From positions 1-44,959 of the IMG/VR virus record IMGVR_UViG_3300035136_000094: a stretch of 44,959 nucleotides of DNA; one strand, 5' to 3'. This DNA comes from a virus. Numbering within the stretch: position 1 is the first letter of the stretch; each line of letters begins with the position of its first letter. A model generated the notes under the pieces. That model made no database searches. It saw nothing but the letters and a program-made list of their open reading frames with translations, and was not told the origin of the DNA. This document shows, piece after piece, positions 31,853-39,516 of this stretch. The position numbers and the translations under genes were made by a program.

Positions 31853-32154
31853 TAGAAGAGTTCCTTTCGCACCTTGGAGGCGTTCGGAATGATAATGCGG
31901 CGACCGGGAACAAGATCATCAGGGAAGCTCCTCAGATTGTTTCGATGCGCCAATACCCAGTATAGACCATCCTGTTTATAAAAATGACGCGACAGGGTGT
32001 CTAATCGCTCACCGTCCACGACAGTGTGCTGCAAGTCGCTGCTTCCCTCCGTCAGATCTGGAATCTCTGGCCTCGAAAAAAACTCGATACCATCTATGAC
32101 ATGAAGATCCGCGTGTACCAACCTTGAGTTCCCCTTTTTAATTTTTACTGACAC
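31852..32154 (-). CDS. LysM-domain baseplate protein, gp53/gpX-like (GTG start)
   Basis: GTG at 32154 has AGGAGG at good spacing. After an N-terminal ~40 residues, a LysM motif is clear (about 45-90): VVDGERLDTLSRHFYKQDGL, WVLAHRNNLRSFPDD, PGRRIIIPN. Known: small LysM proteins in contractile tails (P2 gpX, T4 gp53, XkdP) hold wedge or hub parts and bind sugar polymers or neighbours. Located right after the tape measure and before the hub gene, as in many myophages. The full LysM pattern makes this call reliable. Confidence 0.86.
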   Translation of the reverse strand: MSVKIKKGNSRLVHADLHVIDGIEFFSRPEIPDLTEGSSDLQHTVVDGERLDTLSRHFYKQDGLYWVLAHRNNLRSFPDDLVPGRRIIIPNASKVRKELF

Positions 32155-32164
32155 CGGTTACCTC

Positions 32165-35100
32165 CTAAAATCTCGCATTCGAACGCTGATGCTTTTCGAC
32201 CCCACGGGCGACCTCTCGACCATCAATCTTGGAAACAACGGTCAGATCAATCGGCCGATTCGCAAGCTCTTTCATGGAATCTTTGAGGGACTCCATCTGG
32301 GAACGAATCTCGTCAACCTTCCTCTGATTCTCCGCAAGCATCTTTCGGTAATCCAAGCTGACGGCAGCGCGCTCATCTTTGGATGCGATATGTTTCAAAT
32401 CAGATTTTCTGCGGCTCTGAATACCTGAGCGTTCTTTTTCCAGCTTCTGAAGTTCAGACATATAAGAAGCCTGTGCTTTGGCCTTCTCCTTTACCTGATC
32501 CTCGAAAACCATGGTCCGTTGAGCCTTCTTGACGCGCTCAACGTTCTTTTGCGCCTCGGACTGAAGACGATTGGAATACTCATCAATGCCTTTGGATGTC
32601 TGCTTCCAATCCTCCGCAATCGCATCCATGTTGGTAGCCCGGATTCGCTTGTTGATCGACTCCTGTGTGGCCATGAATTGATCATTGATGTCCCGACGAT
32701 CTTTTTCCAAGCCAGATCGACGTTCGGCCCAAACAGCCTTATCGGCAGCTGCGCGTTTCTCCTGTCGTTTGACATAGGCATCGGTGAACGTCTTCTCGCC
32801 ACCCAAAAACCTCTTTTGATCATCCTGGGCCTGCTTGGCATATTTCTGGATCCCCCGCACGGAATCCTCCCCCATTACCTTAGAGATAATCTCCGTAACG
32901 GCGTTGGACTCACCCGGTTTACCAAAAATACCCTCAATGAAATCAGCCATCCACCCCTTTAGATGGAAGGACAGATATTCGAATGGGTACATGAGTTTGG
33001 ATCCCAATCCCTTGAATGCGGACTCAATACTTTCGGCGATGTCATACATGATGCCGATGCCAGAGTTCTTGATCAGCTCAAAACCATGTCCAATGCGCGC
33101 AAATACCATTTCTGCATGCGCCGAAATATTATCCCAGATGTTTGATGCCGTCCGACCAAGAAACTTGAATGTTTCCACAGTAGCATAGATAGACGTCTCT
33201 GCTGACGCCACCATGTAGTGATAGAAGCCTGTTAAATCATCACGTGTAATTCCCAGAGCCCCACCAATGGTACTCGGTAATCCCATGAACATCGCATCAA
33301 TGGTTTCCGCAACACCAAGAAAACCTTCCTGAGACTTTAACAGAAATTTTTCCTGCTCAGAAAGCATTTGGCTCAAGGTTATCTCCTGGATATTCTTCGT
33401 GCGCTTTGAGAGCTGATTAGCCCCTTCAAAAAGAGCAGCCATGGCCACGACGCCACCCATGCCACCAACTTTACCAAGGGCATTTTTGGCCCCACCATAC
33501 ATCTTTCCAACCCGGCTCTGACCAAACTTCTGCCTCTTATCCATGCGCCATTGCCGGAATCGCTCTCGTCGGTTCGCCTTGCGAATCTTTCCACCTTCAA
33601 GCCCACCATCTGGCACCCATCCACCAGGTCCCATAACCATGCGAGGGTTGCCCACGGTGGCTCCTGACGGCATGTAAACACCTCCGGATAGCCTGGACTG
33701 GGCAGTCACTTCTCGCCGGTACACGTCCGTCCTGTTGGACTTCAAAATGCCATCTTGTCCCGCGCGCCTACGCGAAGCTTCATGGGGTGGCGGAGGAGGC
33801 GCATCAAACATCCCAGCGATCCCTGAGTAATACGCATCGCCACCACCGCGAGGGGCCTGGGGAACACCACCTTTTCCGCCGAACATCCAGCTGGCACCCT
33901 TTTTGGCGCCTCCCCATAGCCCCCCCATCATTTTTCGCCGGAAAGTCCCAGACAGAATCGTCAAGGCACCAAATCCAACCGTGGCCGTCTTCAGGATATT
34001 CTCGAATGTCTTTGACAGAGAATCAGGTTCAAAGATAGAGTACCATAGACCCTTTAGGGCCCCCTTACCAGCATCTTTGAGGATATCTATGGCACCTACC
34101 ACCGCATCCTTCAGGAGTTGGCTGACGGCGTCTGTGGCCTCCTTCTCGCTATCTCCAAAGATGGCCTCCCAGACCCCATCCACGACAGCGCGAATACCCT
34201 TGCCGATCCATCGAAAAGCCGTACGACCCACATCCTCCCATGGCACATCCCTCAGCATTCCACCGAGCGCCCTGGCGACTCCCTCCGTCTTCCCCAAGAC
34301 CATATCCCAAACCTCATCCCAGGGGATCTTGGCCAAATTCCCTGTGATTGTCTTGATAATACCCTTCTTATCAAGATCATCACGGAGACCTTTGAGAAAT
34401 GCGCGCGTGCCCGAGTGTTTTTTCCCAGTAAAGATCTTGTTCTCCATGATGTCAAACAGTGAATCTTTCATCTTGGAGAGCTTGTTCACTACTTCATCAG
34501 GACCATCGGTGAACATTTTGAATAGAAGATATGCTCCGCCACCAACACCAGCCAACTTCCCAATATCGGAGAACCGGACCCCCATAGATCCGAGGGCCGT
34601 CAACATGGGAAGCGACTGTGTGGTGATCCCCCCGAAAATAGGACCAAGAGCACCCAGCTCCGGAAGCAGCGCTGAAAGACCTACTCGTTGCACCGCCAAA
34701 AGTCGCCGTGTCAGGGTACCCAGTGGCCCCTTATCTTCGGCGAAAGATTCTACAACATCGAAGGAATCTTTGAAGCCTCGGCGCATATCCTTTTCCCACT
34801 TATTGACCTCGCCACGACTCAATCTGAAGACTTTGTCCTTCATGTTGTTGACCATCATCTCCCAGGCCTCACCAGCTGTCAGTGATGATTTCCAGTGCGC
34901 CTTTGCGACATCCTTCAGGGTCCCTTTGGACTTCGACAACACCTCCGGGATCTGCTGCATCTTCTTGGTGACGCTATCCCAGTTCCCTTGAACAGCAAAC
35001 GCCATGTTGGGTCCCAGCGTATCGGAGATGACTGCATTTAGCCGCTGGAATGCGGCACCAGTCTCACCGCCCCGTTCTTGCGCCACCTTTCCAATCTCGC

Positions 35101-36088
35101 GCATCATATCCATGAATTTCAGAGGGTCGCCCGTGGCCATAACATTGAACACCTCGTTGATGTCATCGCCTGCCGACATGACTTCCTTCGCGAAATCGGT
35201 AAACGGACCACCCATCCCGTACGCCATCCGGGCAATGTTTTTCCTCTCATTTGCAAGGGTGGAGAAAGCATTGATCGCCAATTCTGTGGCCTCCGTTGCG
35301 TCGATGCCTAGAGCTTCATGAAAGCCGCCACCGAGCTGGACAATGGACGTTGTGAGTGCATCTACAGTCTTGGGACTCATCTGCCTTCCAAAGTCCGCAA
35401 GCTCCTTATTAAGAACGCCCATTATCTGCGGCCAAGACTGCAAGGCCTCACGCCCCATGTTGAACTCACGACCAACGGCGACGATCTTATCCCCAAGGGC
35501 GCCAATCTGCTCTTCCGTAAAGCCAAAGCTTTTCTTCAGGGAACCGGCGACATTGGCAAGCTGTCGACCCTCAATGCCGAACACGGATGTAATCTTGATC
35601 ATATCCCTGATCGTTCCCGATAGCCCACCGGTCCCCAGAACTTCGTCCAGAGCGATGCCCTGTTTTTCAAAAGCTACCCAGTTTTGGGCAGCCGCATTCA
35701 TGTCCTCCCCCATTCCCTGGGCAATCCCACCGATTCGACGTCGAGCCTGATCCACCCTACCCTCGGTATCCTTCATACCGGCCGTTAGCGCGCTAAACTC
35801 CTTGTTGAACCCTGCATAAAGTGAGGCGTATGCCGTATCCAACTTGGGATCCATGGCGCTATCAATCATCCCACCAATGGCAGTAGTCACCATGCCAACA
35901 TAATGGGAGCTTTTCTCTCCCATGCGATTCAATCCACGGGTGATTCCAGAAGCAAAACGTGGGACAGAGGTACCAGCTTTCTTGATCGAGGACCACAGTG
36001 TGTCAACTGAACTTGATATTCCAGAGACCTTTTTCTCTGCACCATCATCCTCTACTTCAAACCCGATACCCAGACCATCGAAATTCAT
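32165..36088 (-). CDS. Tail tape measure protein, 1307 aa
   Basis: Very long and mostly helical, it follows the chaperone and precedes hub genes as tape measures do. Residues 95-380 hold the phage minor-tail pattern (AAAQNWVAFEKQGIALDEVLG, MIKITSVFGIEGRQLANVAG, AFSTLANERKN, AVQGNWDSVTKKMQQIP). Hydrophobic segments around 475-540 (LLPELGALGPIFGGITTQ, GGGAYLLFKMF) and near 880-900 (GVVAMAALFEGA) may insert in the host membrane. The end (1100-1290) is a charged coiled coil (RNMDAIAEDW-like, ERSGIQSRRKSDLKHIAS). AGGAG precedes the ATG, overlapping the previous stop. If all helical at 1.5 A per residue, a tail of roughly 195 nm is the upper estimate. Confidence 0.9.
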   Translation of the reverse strand: MNFDGLGIGFEVEDDGAEKKVSGISSSVDTLWSSIKKAGTSVPRFASGITRGLNRMGEKSSHYVGMVTTAIGGMIDSAMDPKLDTAYASLYAGFNKEFSALTAGMKDTEGRVDQARRRIGGIAQGMGEDMNAAAQNWVAFEKQGIALDEVLGTGGLSGTIRDMIKITSVFGIEGRQLANVAGSLKKSFGFTEEQIGALGDKIVAVGREFNMGREALQSWPQIMGVLNKELADFGRQMSPKTVDALTTSIVQLGGGFHEALGIDATEATELAINAFSTLANERKNIARMAYGMGGPFTDFAKEVMSAGDDINEVFNVMATGDPLKFMDMMREIGKVAQERGGETGAAFQRLNAVISDTLGPNMAFAVQGNWDSVTKKMQQIPEVLSKSKGTLKDVAKAHWKSSLTAGEAWEMMVNNMKDKVFRLSRGEVNKWEKDMRRGFKDSFDVVESFAEDKGPLGTLTRRLLAVQRVGLSALLPELGALGPIFGGITTQSLPMLTALGSMGVRFSDIGKLAGVGGGAYLLFKMFTDGPDEVVNKLSKMKDSLFDIMENKIFTGKKHSGTRAFLKGLRDDLDKKGIIKTITGNLAKIPWDEVWDMVLGKTEGVARALGGMLRDVPWEDVGRTAFRWIGKGIRAVVDGVWEAIFGDSEKEATDAVSQLLKDAVVGAIDILKDAGKGALKGLWYSIFEPDSLSKTFENILKTATVGFGALTILSGTFRRKMMGGLWGGAKKGASWMFGGKGGVPQAPRGGGDAYYSGIAGMFDAPPPPPHEASRRRAGQDGILKSNRTDVYRREVTAQSRLSGGVYMPSGATVGNPRMVMGPGGWVPDGGLEGGKIRKANRRERFRQWRMDKRQKFGQSRVGKMYGGAKNALGKVGGMGGVVAMAALFEGANQLSKRTKNIQEITLSQMLSEQEKFLLKSQEGFLGVAETIDAMFMGLPSTIGGALGITRDDLTGFYHYMVASAETSIYATVETFKFLGRTASNIWDNISAHAEMVFARIGHGFELIKNSGIGIMYDIAESIESAFKGLGSKLMYPFEYLSFHLKGWMADFIEGIFGKPGESNAVTEIISKVMGEDSVRGIQKYAKQAQDDQKRFLGGEKTFTDAYVKRQEKRAAADKAVWAERRSGLEKDRRDINDQFMATQESINKRIRATNMDAIAEDWKQTSKGIDEYSNRLQSEAQKNVERVKKAQRTMVFEDQVKEKAKAQASYMSELQKLEKERSGIQSRRKSDLKHIASKDERAAVSLDYRKMLAENQRKVDEIRSQMESLKDSMKELANRPIDLTVVSKIDGREVARGVEKHQRSNARF

Positions 36089-36462
36089 GGCAACTCCTCA
36101 GCTCCAAGTCGTCGCAAAATCAACCAGACGACAAAATTCACGGAGGATTGAAGAAACCCGAAAAGTATCGTGTCCAAAGCGGAATACTCCGTAATCCTCA
36201 TATACATGATAGAATCCCGAGAAATCAGATACAAGAAAACATACATGAGCGACCCCACGATAACCACAAGGGAAGCATGAGATCGCAACAACCCACCAAT
36301 GAAATTTGATCTACATCCTGTTAGTCGGTTACAAGATGAAAGGCGACGAAACTTTTCATCTGTAACGCCAGATAAAAGGCGACGAAACCATTCGAAAGAG
36401 CGCAAGTGCGCCAATGCATTCGTGATTCCAAAACCAACAGAAAGAAATAGAACAAATATCAT
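36085..36462 (-). CDS. Membrane protein between chaperone and tape measure, possibly DUF1360-like
   Basis: Hydrophobic helices occupy 1-17 (MIFVLFLSVGFGITNAL), 62-82 (LVVIVGSLMYVFLYLI) and 97-115 (TILFGFLQSSVNFVVWLIL). The N-terminus resembles the FGxTN start and Cys-pair-with-GG segment of DUF1360 phage membrane proteins, though the Cys spacing here differs. AAGGAGG precedes the ATG, and the stop overlaps the tape-measure start (ATGA). Small membrane proteins at this place may help the tape measure or chaperone. Assignment is tentative. Confidence 0.75.
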   Translation of the reverse strand: MIFVLFLSVGFGITNALAHLRSFEWFRRLLSGVTDEKFRRLSSCNRLTGCRSNFIGGLLRSHASLVVIVGSLMYVFLYLISRDSIMYMRITEYSALDTILFGFLQSSVNFVVWLILRRLGAEELP

Positions 36463-36480
36463 TCACCCTCCTTGGTGAGA

Positions 36481-36654
36481 TCAAACACCCATCAATGAAA
36501 TTCTCTTCTTGATGTATGCCGTGTGTTCCTTGACGAGAATGTACCGGCGAGAAGCTGGCATCGACATCACAGATTGATACGTTAACCCGGCACTGCTAAC
36601 CAGAAAATTCACCTCGGCGATTAGTCTTCTGACGTCGCCGAATGGTAGAAAAAA
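36481..36654 (-). other. Frameshifted extension of the tail assembly chaperone (55 codons)
   Basis: Beyond the slippery site the -1 frame is open for 55 codons after the shift and ends at TGA (36481-36483). It reads LPFGDVRRLIAEVNFLVSSA, then GLTYQSVMSMPASRRYILVK, EHTAYIKKRISLMGV. The shift fuses 262 in-frame residues to this tail for a product near 317 aa. Its helical, hydrophobic character is like the T part of lambda gpGT. The gap would otherwise be an unexplained 158 bases in a very dense operon. Confidence 0.72.
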
Positions 36655-37433
36655 TCAAAGCCACGAACCAGGAGAATATCCTTGAAATGAGAACCACATT
36701 CCTTGCAGTCCGCATCAAACGTGGTGTCAATTCCACCTTCCAAGGGAATCATGTGATCACGGATCTCTTCCCTTTCGGATTTGGTCATTTTCTTTAGAAT
36801 CTCCTCGGACGCTGGCTCCCCATTCACTGTCATGACGCGCATCAGAAGCGCGGCTGTGCTCTTATTGGTTTTCGATCTGTTCGTTTCAAATTGAACACGA
36901 GATCTGGCCGTGGCAAATTGCCAAGTAATACGGGTCCCCCGAGTGGTGATAAACTCCCGAACGACAAGACCCGGGTCAGTGCAAGCAACAATCGGGAAGT
37001 CCTTACGGATGTCAAATCGAGCTGTCCATTCCAGTGGCTTTCCATCCCCGCGATCACAATTCGGGTTGAGACATCGTACTCGCTGATTAAATTCCGATCC
37101 TGTGGTCAAGCAGCGAAGCTCAAACATGCACGCAGTCATATCACCGATAGTGAAATTCATGACCGCCTCATGCAACGTCTTGGAATCTGTGATCTCGTTT
37201 CCCTGGTCATCGGCAAGGGATACAAGGCAATTCCCCACGATGCGAACCATCCTTCGACTGAACCCAAGACTGTCATTCTCGATGATGTCTTCTTCTTCCC
37301 CGGTGAGTTCTCTTAATGTGGCGCGATAAAAACGATATGTCTCTCCTTTTTTTGTCACTACATATCCACGTGGAAGCTCTACTTCTCCCTCTGTCGCCTT
37401 TGGCTCCTCGTAACTGGTGAATTCCTCGGTCAT
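36621..37433 (-). CDS. Tail assembly chaperone (zero-frame product), zinc-binding, 270 aa
   Basis: The protein lies directly before the membrane protein and tape-measure genes, the standard place of tail assembly chaperones. It begins MTEEFTSYEEP, has GETYRFYRATLRELTGEE and two Cys pairs: CLNPNC near residue 120 and CKECGSHF near 247, probably one zinc site; T4 gp26/baseplate-type proteins have similar arrangement, so that alternative is open. ATGA overlaps join it to the ribbon-helix-helix gene upstream. A slippery heptamer near codon 261 opens a longer product, the hallmark of this gene class. Known: G and GT-type proteins coat the tape measure and recruit tube subunits. Confidence 0.78.
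   Translation of the reverse strand: MTEEFTSYEEPKATEGEVELPRGYVVTKKGETYRFYRATLRELTGEEEDIIENDSLGFSRRMVRIVGNCLVSLADDQGNEITDSKTLHEAVMNFTIGDMTACMFELRCLTTGSEFNQRVRCLNPNCDRGDGKPLEWTARFDIRKDFPIVACTDPGLVVREFITTRGTRITWQFATARSRVQFETNRSKTNKSTAALLMRVMTVNGEPASEEILKKMTKSEREEIRDHMIPLEGGIDTTFDADCKECGSHFKDILLVRGFDFFYHSATSED
36648..36654 (-). promoter_or_regulatory. T_TTT_TTC slippery heptamer for -1 frameshift
   Basis: Zero-frame codons read GAT TTT TTC (656-648). Slip by -1 re-pairs on TTT TTT exactly. It sits nine codons before the zero-frame stop, at the expected position for a G/GT-type tail chaperone. I did not find a strong stem-loop right after it. Confidence 0.68.
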
Positions 37434-37663
37434 TCCTGCACTCCCCTGTCCTTCTCTTCTTTCTCTTCTTGTTCTTTTTTCATCTTGGCCAGGGACTCAC
37501 TATCCCTTAGATGTATAAAAATCACATGCCGGACAATGTCCGACACAGTTCTGCCCTCGAACTCTGCCAACATCCGCAAGTCATCATAAACCTTTCCATT
37601 GACGCGAATATGAATCCTCTTTGAGTCCGAGACATTTTCCGGTTTGTCGCCATCTTGTGCCAC
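37430..37663 (-). CDS. Ribbon-helix-helix protein, 77 aa (GTG start)
   Basis: GTG at 37663 has GGAGGT at good spacing. Residues 14-52 read KRIHIRVNGKVYDDLRMLA, EFEGRTVSDIVRHVIFIHL: a beta strand followed by two helices as in CopG/Arc-type DNA-binding dimers. The end is lysine/glutamate-rich. It stands directly before the tail chaperone with an ATGA overlap. A DNA-binding protein in the middle of the tail operon is unusual; it may regulate late genes or have been recruited for assembly. Domain call is fairly sure, function is not. Confidence 0.78.
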   Translation of the reverse strand: MAQDGDKPENVSDSKRIHIRVNGKVYDDLRMLAEFEGRTVSDIVRHVIFIHLRDSESLAKMKKEQEEKEEKDRGVQE

Positions 37664-37735
37664 TTTGTCACCTCCTTGCGTACACTAATATCCTATGGCG
37701 CGCACATGATGCACTTCAATATTTCGCACATGTTT

Positions 37736-37819
37736 TTATTTTTTTCTTGGTGGCGCCGGGGGTGGCTGAGGCTTATGGGATATGGGAGGATGTGATGGGT
37801 TTGGAGCTTTTTTGCTCAT
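37736..37819 (-). CDS. Putative proline-rich mini-protein, 27 aa
   Basis: MSKKAPNPSHPPISHKPQPP followed by PAPPRKK: ten prolines in 27 residues, basic at both ends. Its ATG overlaps the stop of the 60-aa gene as ATGA, and a purine-rich AGGAGGAG stretch lies just before it. It ends 72 bases before the ribbon-helix-helix gene. Such peptides can be unstructured ligands or linkers. Size alone leaves doubt, but coupling and the ribosome site support it. Confidence 0.5.
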   Translation of the reverse strand: MSKKAPNPSHPPISHKPQPPPAPPRKK

Positions 37820-37998
37820 CTCCTCCTCTTCTTCTTCTTCTTTGTTCGGAAAATCTGTGTCACAACTCTATAGATACGATCCACGGTTCCCGTCAACGTC
37901 GGGGTCGAAGATCGTCTTCTGACGGAAAAGCCACCGACAACATCCGGGACAGCTACACTCGTGGTCATCTCATCCAGATATGCGCGTTTGCGAATCAT
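37816..37998 (-). CDS. Unassigned small protein with polybasic tail, 60 aa
   Basis: Begins MIRKRAYLDEMTTSVAVPDV and ends in QIFRTKKKKKRRR, a ten-residue basic run. The ATG overlaps the stop of the tube-like gene as ATGA. The middle is short and mixed, without a membrane helix. The polybasic end could contact DNA or RNA, or be a by-product of the purine-rich ribosome site that its last codons form for the following mini-ORF. No family recognised. Confidence 0.62.
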   Translation of the reverse strand: MIRKRAYLDEMTTSVAVPDVVGGFSVRRRSSTPTLTGTVDRIYRVVTQIFRTKKKKKRRR

Positions 37999-38675
37999 CC
38001 CAATCCTCCCATAAGCTCAAAGCGAGTATAGGCAATCTCCAGTTCCTCAATGCTAACGGTTGTCGCATTCGCATCAAAATCTTCCGCAGCCTTAAACCGA
38101 ACGGGAAGGCAATCAAATAGCATATAGGCACGCCCCGGGATACCGAGGAGATTTAGATCGAAAGTCCCCTGACTCAAGAGAGAAATAGCTGCCGAGGACG
38201 CAGCCGTTATCCCAGCAGCGGGGAGAAGGGTCGTTGCAAGGGCTCTTTCCTTGATGCTCCCGATCTTCACTGTCTCCATTAAGCCTTCCACAGAAATGCC
38301 GGAGGATTGGATGAGCATGAGATTTCGACGTCGAGCCGGAGGGATAGGAACGGCATTCGTAGCCAACCCAATCGAGTTCTCGTTCTTTCCCGATATGGAT
38401 CCTAACATCCACCTCCAGAAGTCAGTATTAAACATACTAACTCCCTTGGAAAGTGTCATTGGCGACATTGATGACCGATTGACAACCGTATACGTATAGT
38501 CGCTTGTTCCTTCCACTATTGCTGTTGTGTCCGCCGTCATCTCAGGTGCTGTAATAGAAGAGAATCCCACCGTTGGCCACAGGACCAATGGCGGGTTAAA
38601 TGGTGGTTGAATATCAACATCAATTAGATGAAACTCATGAGAAAGAAGTTCATCTAGAATAGGCGTACGAGCCAA
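37995..38675 (-). CDS. Second tail-tube-like protein, 226 aa (TTG start)
   Basis: A GTG-started frame reaches 38753 but overlaps the previous gene by 70 bases. TTG at 38675, after AGGTG with five-base spacing, gives (M)ARTPILDELLSHEFHLIDVD, which aligns with the true tube start MARTTAEDQLQSFRFRLFEVD. The homology continues: GFSSITAPEMTADTTAI with GFTTITTPEVTSEVATY, TLSKGVSMFNTDFWRWML with TLSRGILIGDNTIFNWIL, and FDANATTVSIEELEIAY with LDANAADVNMQELTVAI. It has an additional ~65 residues in the middle. Known: T4 gp48 and gp54 are tube-like starters at the baseplate; this may be one. It is encoded after the coiled-coil gene and before the small ORFs. Confidence 0.82.
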   Translation of the reverse strand: MARTPILDELLSHEFHLIDVDIQPPFNPPLVLWPTVGFSSITAPEMTADTTAIVEGTSDYTYTVVNRSSMSPMTLSKGVSMFNTDFWRWMLGSISGKNENSIGLATNAVPIPPARRRNLMLIQSSGISVEGLMETVKIGSIKERALATTLLPAAGITAASSAAISLLSQGTFDLNLLGIPGRAYMLFDCLPVRFKAAEDFDANATTVSIEELEIAYTRFELMGGLG

Positions 38676-38683
38676 GGTATCAC

Positions 38684-39031
38684 CTATTTTACCTGAAGAG
38701 CTTTGCCGGTAATACGATGTATCATGGATTTTACATCGTTCAATGCCTTCCACTCTTTCTCCATAGCGGAGACAATACTACTACCTGCACCTCTTTTTCT
38801 TTTTTCAACCTGCTTTGCGTCGGCCAATATGGATCGAAACTCTTTCTCAACTTCAGCAATCTTCTCATGAAGATTAATCAATCTCTCTGACATATCAGCC
38901 CAAACAGCTTTGTAATCATTTCCAGAATAATTCAATAGATTATACTGAACTTTTTCCGTTAGCCATGATCCTTTCATACTGGCATTAAGATCTTCAATTA
39001 GTTTGTTAACTTGAACTGATAAATTTTTCAT
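38684..39031 (-). CDS. Unassigned coiled-coil protein, 115 aa
   Basis: MKNLSVQVNKLIEDLNASMKG and later helical stretches (MSERLINLHEKIAEVEKEFRSI, MEKEWKALNDVKSMIHRI) make it nearly all helical. There are no cysteines or membrane segments. Its ATG overlaps the tube stop (TAATG), and eight bases separate it from the next TTG. Between two tube-like proteins, it could be a tube chaperone; no family is recognised. Confidence 0.76.
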   Translation of the reverse strand: MKNLSVQVNKLIEDLNASMKGSWLTEKVQYNLLNYSGNDYKAVWADMSERLINLHEKIAEVEKEFRSILADAKQVEKRKRGAGSSIVSAMEKEWKALNDVKSMIHRITGKALQVK

Positions 39032-39516
39032 TACTCGTTCTCAATTTCCTCAATCGCGACGGTCAGCTCCTGCATGTTCACGTCAGCCGCGTTGGCATCA
39101 AGGTCACCCTTGGCTTTCACGCTGGTCGGAATACATTCCTTCCAAGTTTGACTTGCAACGTGTACATCATCAGAGGATGTTCCATCACCCTCCTGGTTGT
39201 ACATGCGCACCTCAAGATCTGTACGGAATGGACGCTTGTTCTGGTAAGCAAGAATCCAATTGAAGATCGTGTTGTCACCGATCAGAATTCCACGGCTCAA
39301 TGTCGCCTCACCGACTTCAACAGGACCGAGAAGTTTCTTAGTGTGCCTGTCAGCTCCCGTTCTGTAGGTTGCCACCTCCGATGTCACTTCCGGTGTTGTG
39401 ATGGTTGTGAACCCAGCAATCGGCGTCTCATCCGCAAAAACACCTGGTCCGCCATCAACCTCGAAAAGGCGAAACCGAAAGGACTGGAGTTGGTCTTCAG
39501 CAGTTGTTCTGGCCAT
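39031..39516 (-). CDS. Tail tube protein, gp19-like
   Basis: 161 residues with the T4 gp19-like pattern: MARTTAEDQLQSFRFRLFEVD, AGFTTITTPEVTSEVATYRTG, LGPVEVGEATLSRGILIGD, FNWILAYQNKRPFR, then VRMYNQEG and NMQELTVAIEEIE. Its length matches the family. AGAAGGAG gives a strong ribosome site, lying within the 3' end of the homing endonuclease gene; the start itself is overlapped by that gene's last codons. Hexamers of it stack inside the sheath as the inner tube. Confidence 0.9.
   Translation of the reverse strand: MARTTAEDQLQSFRFRLFEVDGGPGVFADETPIAGFTTITTPEVTSEVATYRTGADRHTKKLLGPVEVGEATLSRGILIGDNTIFNWILAYQNKRPFRTDLEVRMYNQEGDGTSSDDVHVASQTWKECIPTSVKAKGDLDANAADVNMQELTVAIEEIENE

Noticed and set aside
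36335-36388. Two copies of an 18-base repeat (17 of 18 identical, AAAGGCGACGAAAC core) 36 bases apart.
   Set aside because: Only two copies and both inside the membrane-protein gene (FRRLL / FRRLS); not a CRISPR array.
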